A DNA stretch of 64,000 nucleotides from Branchiostoma floridae. Taxonomy: Eukaryota > Chordata > Leptocardii > Amphioxiformes > Branchiostomatidae. The notes under the pieces were generated by a model that was given only the letters and a program-made list of their open reading frames with translations, had not been told where the DNA came from and searched no databases. The stretch spans positions 1,781,718 to 1,845,717 of the forward strand of contig NC_049991.1 in NCBI RefSeq assembly GCF_000003815.2. Reading direction: 5' to 3'. Made by a program: the position numbers and the translations under genes. Positions 59,045-64,000 of the stretch are shown piece after piece (positions within the stretch are counted from its first letter, which is position 1; every line of letters begins with the position of its first letter).

Positions 59045-61351
59045 CAAATGAGAATCGTTTCATAGTGGAGTTATAGTGTTATACTATAGGTAGGCTTTTA
59101 GCCAGGCTTGTGTCATGGTGTCATCTGGACGCATTTTTCTTAAAATAACAACAAATTGGACGCACTAGATGCCCTTACACTGGGGAACAGATCCTCTGAC
59201 AAGCAAGAAATTCTGATTGACCAGGGATGCCTCTCGGTCATCTGTGGTCACAGTAGAGGACTGTGACCTCTCTGGCAGTAATTTTGCCCCTCAGGATATC
59301 TTAGAATGCACCATTTTGACTTTAAAATTCTCTTAAACTCAGCACTATGGAAGGCGGATACCCTCGGACCCTCCTACAAATTACAATAGTCGCACCTATA
59401 TAACTTACCATGACTCACCAAGAAATTTGGGCTCCCTATAATATGATCTTAGCTAATAGCCTGAGTATAGGTGTCAACAATGTTACTGTAGCTGTCTTGA
59501 ATGCACTTGTTATGTGACATTTTCAGTGGTGACATTGAAAGTGTCTGTGCTAGAAATAAAAGACTGTAACAAAATAGCAAACTTGTAGAAGGCACTTAGC
59601 AAGATGCAATAATTGTTCAGAATCGTCATGGGATGGCTTTGTTTTGAAATTTGTTTCAAGACTTCTTTGCACTCAGTTATACTTCTCAAAGCCATGTAGG
59701 TCTATTAGATGACATATTCTTTCTTTGAAGTTATTGCTTATTAGAACTTTGTGATTGACTGGTCTTGTGAAGAACCAAAGCACAGACTAGACACCAGAAA
59801 GCAGTTACTCGAGCAACTGGATATGTTTTGGCATATATTATTACCCTGATGCCTTACGTTCATTGACGCACAGACTATGCCTTTTTGTATTTACACGTGT
59901 AACATTGTCGGAATAAAACTTTGTCTTGTGTCTTCTGTATTTGTTGATTGCCAGAAGGTACTCTAATTTTAAAATCAACATAGGGTCAGGTTTTTCTGCA
60001 GAAAAGACTGTAAGTTCAAGTGTAAGTTTAATTAGCATTTTCATTGATGTTAGTCAGCTCCCGGAATGGCTTCTTTCAATACAAGTTGATCTGTTCAGCA
60101 CCAGGAAAACTTATCTGTACAGTAGCAAGTGATGTGAAAGCTCTTCAGCATCAAGGGCATAGCAATCACTGGAAACTTTTCAAAAACTTAATTTGCCCTA
60201 AACAGCATGCAAAATACCCACTTGCACACTGCAACCACTTTTTGCTTGGTGCAACTTACTTCTAAACTCAGGTTGCACAGGGTGCAACTTAGATTTTGAG
60301 CCCAGAACTTGATTTTGTTGTGTTACTTGGAAGAAATAAATGGACTGAGGCAGCTCCGTTTCATATCAGCCAAACATGTCTATTATGTATGTATTGTACT
60401 TTTTTTCCAGAAATTAGTGAATTGTAGGTGGTGCAACTTGAAATTCAGTTGTGCAACCTGGCTCAGAAAAGTATTTTGTACACTGCCTAAAAGTTGCACA
60501 CAGTGCAATGTACGACAATAAAAATAATACTTGTTTATTCTAAAGCCTTTGTCTACTAGTACAAGAATAGGAACAGAATGGCAGATTGACATTAAACGTC
60601 TCTATTGTAATACAGTCTTGTTTTTTTGTTAAGTACAATGACTGTATTGGCCTAAGAACGTAGATGTTTGAAAAAGGCTTCTTCAATCAAAGCAAGGCCA
60701 TTTGATAATCACTTCTAGGCAATGAACTAAGTTGATTGGTAGTAAAAATGTTTATCTAAGAAAGCAGTGCACATTGGTTTTGGAGGCTGAAAGATGAATA
60801 CAGGAGGTAAACAGTTATCATCAAGATATGAAGTTGGGATATGACAGATTGAAAATGTCTGTCTTTGGCAAGAGTGCACTAGACTGAGCTAATTTTTGTC
60901 TGTCCACAGTATAGGCTGGTCACGACAAGGGAGACAGACTCTGGTACTGTGCTGTCTCAGAATTAAAAGACAACATTTACAACTGAGCGACAAATAGAGA
61001 AGTTTTTTTTTTAATTAAGTAGCAATGAATAGAACGAAATGTTTTGCATCATATTCATACGTTCTTAAACAAAGACATAATGCTTCCTGAATGATGACTT
61101 TTTTCAGGTGTTTCTGGTAACCAGTAACGCACTACTTTGAACAAATTCATCTCTTCCATGACTAATAGAGAAGGTGTCAACATCACAATCACTGAAACTT
61201 TCTTCATGAATGACTTCCAAAAGGAAAATATCACCCTTCATTTTATACAATCAGGCAAGTAACGAAAGTAATGACAAGATGCTTAAAAAAAAACATTGGT
61301 ACATCTTTTTGACGCAGACACCGACGTCGTTTGTGGCATTACAAAAATACT
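59045..61351. other. MED9-archease convergent intergenic region
   Basis: No gene is seen. It holds candidate poly(A) signals (59555-59560, 59912-59917), a half copy of the GTTGCTTGAGTAA hairpin (59789-59860), and a stretch of TTGCAC/GTGCAAC words (60190-60510) resembling the 48.5-kb hAT-like MITE in style. The remainder is AT-rich. Confidence 0.5.
59555..59560 (+). terminator. MED9: candidate MED9 poly(A) signal
   Basis: AATAAA in TAGAAATAAAAGACTG, ~510 nt after the stop. Another AATAAA at 59912 is equally possible. Confidence 0.35.
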
Positions 61352-61846
61352 TCAGATATCCAGAACCACGTAAACATCATTGGTGTCCACTTCTTCGTGA
61401 ATCTGCATTGCCGAATAAGTGATCGCCTTCACTTCCGTTCCCTGTGGATGCTTGCTGAGATCAAAAGTCTCTCCGTATCCAACAGACTTGATTCTGAAGT
61501 TTTCCCTGTCGAACTCCACAATCTTCACGTCCCTAGCGATGAAGAATGGTTCTGCACTGAAAGCGAACAGCCACTCGTCTAGGAACTGGTAGAGAAGATT
61601 TTCCATGTCGTCTGCCTGTGCTTCGGTCTCGTAGGTATCCAAGGGTTCGACTGTTTCTATCTCAGTCATGTAACCAAACATACCGACGGCACACTGTTCA
61701 AACGCTTCCTTCAAGTCACTGCCCCAGGAGTGAAGCTGTACATCTGCAGTGTGGTCCAGATATTCGTATTTACAGACGTATTCGCCGCCGTCGCCTTCTT
61801 CGCCCCCCTCCCACTCTGGATCGTATTCCGCTCCTTCTTCCTCCAT
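61352..61846 (-). CDS. ZBTB8OS: archease (ZBTB8OS orthologue), single exon
   Basis: It encodes 164 residues. Archease stimulates guanylylation and turnover of the RTCB RNA ligase complex in tRNA splicing and XBP1 mRNA splicing. Recognised blocks are KYEYLDHTADVQLHSWG, FEQCAVGMFGYM, NLLYQFLDEWLFAFSAEPFF, SKHPQGTEVKAITYSAMQ and the terminal VVLDI. The metal-binding acidic positions of the family correspond to D35 (HTAD) and D163. The start is the first ATG (61846); an upstream open extension begins only at TTG. The N-terminus is glutamate/glycine-rich. The frame is uninterrupted, whereas the human gene is split by several introns. It is convergent with MED9 and divergent from the GDE1-like gene. 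Confidence 0.95.
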   Translation of the reverse strand: MEEEGAEYDPEWEGGEEGDGGEYVCKYEYLDHTADVQLHSWGSDLKEAFEQCAVGMFGYMTEIETVEPLDTYETEAQADDMENLLYQFLDEWLFAFSAEPFFIARDVKIVEFDRENFRIKSVGYGETFDLSKHPQGTEVKAITYSAMQIHEEVDTNDVYVVLDI

Positions 61847-62111
61847 TTTTAGTCCGGATTTGTCCTCGCTGTAGCCACTGGCGGACGGAGTTTGTAGACT
61901 TGCTTTGCGCAATATTCACTTCTGTATCCTGTCTAGGAGTCTTTTACATCTTCAGGCACTATTAAGCCGTATAAATGCGCTCAAAAAACGTCGAAAAGAT
62001 TTCCACATGTGATGCAACGTCCGCCATCTTGGTTGACCCCAATTTGACCTTTGGCGCATGCGTACTGGTAATGTTGTGAAGGCTGACGTGACAGCCAGCT
62101 GATCAAGCAAG
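61847..62111. promoter_or_regulatory. divergent archease/GDE1-like promoter
   Basis: The 265 bp between start codons carry CCGCCATCTTGGTTG (62021-62035), identical to 57848-57862 at VPS35L, a TGACCTTTG half-site (62045-62053), and GCGCATGCG (62054-62062), an NRF1-type palindrome. On the archease strand the YY1 block contains ATGGCGGAC (ATG at 62025-62023), opening a 21-codon upstream frame that ends before the archease ATG. Confidence 0.7.
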
Positions 62112-62360
62112 ATGCCGGTTCGTCTTCTGGTCGTCCTTGGTCCTCAAGTCTTCGGCGTCTTTCTCATCATCTTGGCGATCACGCGCAACCTCCAGACGAC
62201 TGTGCTCACGCTAGTCTTGCTCGGCGCGTGTTTGTATCATTTCCGCATCGCTCCCGTGAGTGAGAAGGCAGTGGAAGCGGTGCTAGGGCGGTCTCGAGTC
62301 GTCGGGCACCGGGGCGCCAGTCGTCAGGCCCCCGAGAACACTATCGCCGCCATCCGGACG
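62112..62360 (+). CDS. GDE1: GDE1-like glycerophosphodiester phosphodiesterase, first coding exon (gene continues beyond window)
   Basis: It encodes the first 83 residues and ends phase 0 at donor GTAAGA. The family hydrolyses glycerophospho-diesters (GDE1/MIR16: glycerophosphoinositol, N-acyl-ethanolamine precursors) at membranes. Residues 4-20 and 28-44 are hydrophobic membrane segments, followed by VVGHRGASRQAPENTIAAIR, which contains the catalytic HRG and PENT motifs of GDPD enzymes. Remaining catalytic parts are not in the window; nothing in 62361-64000 continues it. The choice of GDE1 over other GDPD members rests on the N-terminal membrane pair and the linkage to VPS35L. Confidence 0.85.
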
Positions 62361-62547
62361 GTAAGACCCGGACAAGCCCGGTAACAAATCTGGTGTTGGA
62401 TTGGGCAGGTTGTACACTATGTATGTGTACCTAAGTTTTTTTGAACAGCCCATTGTTATCTTTTATTTGGTTGGTTCAAGCAAGGCCAAGGAGGTTAAAA
62501 TCGGTTCACAAGGAGGAAAAATAGATTAACATGGGTTTAAAGAAAAG

Positions 62548-63855
62548 GCTGGGCTGTCTACCTGGGCTGTCTACCTGGGCTGGCTATCACGTCAGGCTAC
62601 TTGGACCTACGAAAGCCCATTGGGACAAAAACTGTTTTAGCAGTAGGGTTGTTTGTGCTCAATGAATACGATATGTGTGAAGGAACTGTATTTGAATGGG
62701 CTGTATGTGAAGGAGCTGTGTTTGAAGGAGCGGTGTGTGAAGGGGCTTTGTGTGAAGCAATTGTGTGTGTGTTACATAACCCAGATGTTCTGGGTTCAAA
62801 TCAGTTGATATGCCACCAATCTTGTGCCATTGGGAAGGGTTATTAACACGATTTATTGGGCTAATTGGATTAGTCTTAAGACTGGTGGCTAGTTTGTCAA
62901 AGGCATCCAGGAGCCATTCTTTAGTGGCTGTCAGGGTCCTTCTACGCCATACATTAAGGTCGACAATTGAATCGTTGCTAAAATTGAATTCTTTTCGTTC
63001 GAATGTTCTGTCGAAATGTCGCATTGCTTACAACAATTGTTTCAGTATATTTATAATAATGAATTTTCCTAGATCTTGTAGCGCAAGTGAAATGTTTGTA
63101 TTTAACAATACGAATACGGATACCTTCGACGCCAGATGGCGCAAACAGTGCCATTCATTTGTAAGTAGGCTTTTCAATTCATCCAATACCATTGTGCAGT
63201 CTGTGCTCAGGTCCGACTCTTTTTACCACAATTCTTTCTTCCCCAATCTCTGGCGGCGCCTCTATACTTAGTCATAATATTTTCATGATGGTCTAAAATG
63301 TTGTACATATTTTATGTTTTTCATGTTTGTCCATGTGTCTTATGGGCCAGTTAGAGCCTGAAATAAAGTAAAGTAAAATGCAAGGGTCTAGAACTGCTGC
63401 GGTTAGAATTCGGTGCTAACTAATTTAGTGACCTCAATACGACAGCAATTACCCCAGGTGTAGCCATAGGACTTAAGGTTTTGAACCACTTACACTGGGA
63501 AGGAAGGACCCCTAGTCTTTTCCGTAAGTCATTTGCCCTATCTGAGGGACCCTTATAATTACCGAAGATAGGTACTCTTTTTAAGAGCCCTTCCCAAGTG
63601 TACAAAATCGGTGGCATATCAACTGATTCGAACCCAGAACCTCTGGTTATGTAACATACACAGCTCCTTCAAACACAGCTGCTTCACACACTGCCACTTC
63701 ACACAACTCATTCACATAATAACACACAGATCCTTCAGATACAGCTTCTTCGCTGAGCACAAACAACCCCTACTGCTAAAACAGCTTTTGTCCCAATGGG
63801 CTTTCGTAGGTCCTAGTAGCCTGACGTGATAGCCAGCCCAGGTAGACAGCCCAGC
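62548..63855. mobile_element. ~1.3-kb element with ~270-bp inverted arms
   Basis: The left arm 62548-62843 and right arm 63590-63855 are inverted copies: GGCTGGCTATCACGTCAGGC / GCCTGACGTGATAGCCAGCC, GCCCATTGGGACAAAA / TTTTGTCCCAATGGGC, GAACCCAGAAC-type and GATATGCCACC / GGTGGCATATC. The arms contain a GTGTGAAGGAGCTGT short-repeat stretch. The left terminus has an extra TGTCTACCTGGGC. Confidence 0.82.
62860..63380 (+). mobile_element. LINE 3' fragment nested between the inverted arms
   Basis: An open frame to 63271 includes VLSKCRIAYNNC, RSCSASEMFVFNNTNTDTFD and ARWRKQCHSFVSRLFNSSNT, the post-RT tail common in one lancelet/invertebrate LINE class. It ends with a 3' UTR and AATAAAGTAAAGTAAAATG, a short-repeat tail. 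5' truncated. Confidence 0.75.
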
Positions 63856-64000
63856 GCCATTGGGTTATGTTAATGAGTTAGTGACGTCACTGCCTTGACT
63901 GTCAGGGATCCAATGATCCTCTTCGCTCTCTTCTATCATGGCTGTACTTGAGTGAGCATCATGGAATAAACGCCTCTTCCAATCAAGTTGCATCGGCTCC

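Larger units (their letters stand above)
62361..64000. other. GDE1: intron 1 of the GDE1-like gene (partial)
   Basis: It is dominated by an inverted-repeat element (62548-63855) enclosing a LINE tail. 63856-64000 contains GTTAGTGACGTCACTGCC and a GGAATAAACGCCTC string; no exon is recognised. Confidence 0.55.

Noticed and set aside
61847-61912. Longer archease N-terminus (extra 22 residues)
   Set aside because: The upstream part begins at a TTG codon, not ATG; the first ATG at 61846 gives a family-typical length.
62659-63024. 121-residue minus-strand frame rich in LLHT/LLQT repeats
   Set aside because: Produced by a short tandem repeat (GTGTGAAGGAGCTGT) inside the arm of an inverted-repeat element; no domain.

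Overview
The window reads as intron-rich chromosomal DNA from an invertebrate deuterostome, most likely a lancelet (Branchiostoma). This rests on four vertebrate-like housekeeping genes at moderate protein divergence, small exons with GT-AG introns, tRNA-derived SINEs, several LINE tails and a dense load of small foldback/inverted-repeat elements. The species call is inference. All gene models were built by eye from reading frame, splice sites and family knowledge, with no alignment tool.

Layout. 1-19.3 kb: gene-poor, filled with SINEs, LINE fragments, a twin-primed LINE insertion (1.9-3.9 kb), two tandem-repeat fields (12.3-13.2 and 13.8-14.9 kb), hairpin MITEs and a 100-N gap (15048-15147). 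19.36-57.85 kb (minus strand): a complete 33-exon VPS35L gene (retriever/Commander endosomal recycling subunit), about 982 codons, with every exon phase closing. Its intron 29 is almost entirely a ~3.3-kb tandem array of about 46 copies of the last ~60 bp of exon 29 plus its 5' splice site. Intron 26 hosts a complete two-exon C1q/collagen gene on the opposite strand (39.7-40.8 kb). 58.1-59.0 kb (plus): three-exon MED9 (Mediator), head-to-head with VPS35L across 256 bp. 61.35-61.85 kb (minus): intronless archease (ZBTB8OS orthologue). 62.1 kb (plus): first coding exon of a GDE1-like glycerophosphodiester phosphodiesterase that runs off the window, head-to-head with archease.

The genes look like independent housekeeping genes sharing two compact divergent promoters. 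Both promoters carry the same 15-bp YY1/TISU-type block, and in VPS35L that block contains the start codon. GDE1 and VPS35L are also neighbours in human (16p12), so this may be an old linkage. The most unusual object is the exon-donor array in VPS35L intron 29. It places dozens of near-identical 5' splice sites, each with a plausible 3' splice site 11 nt upstream, directly after the authentic donor.
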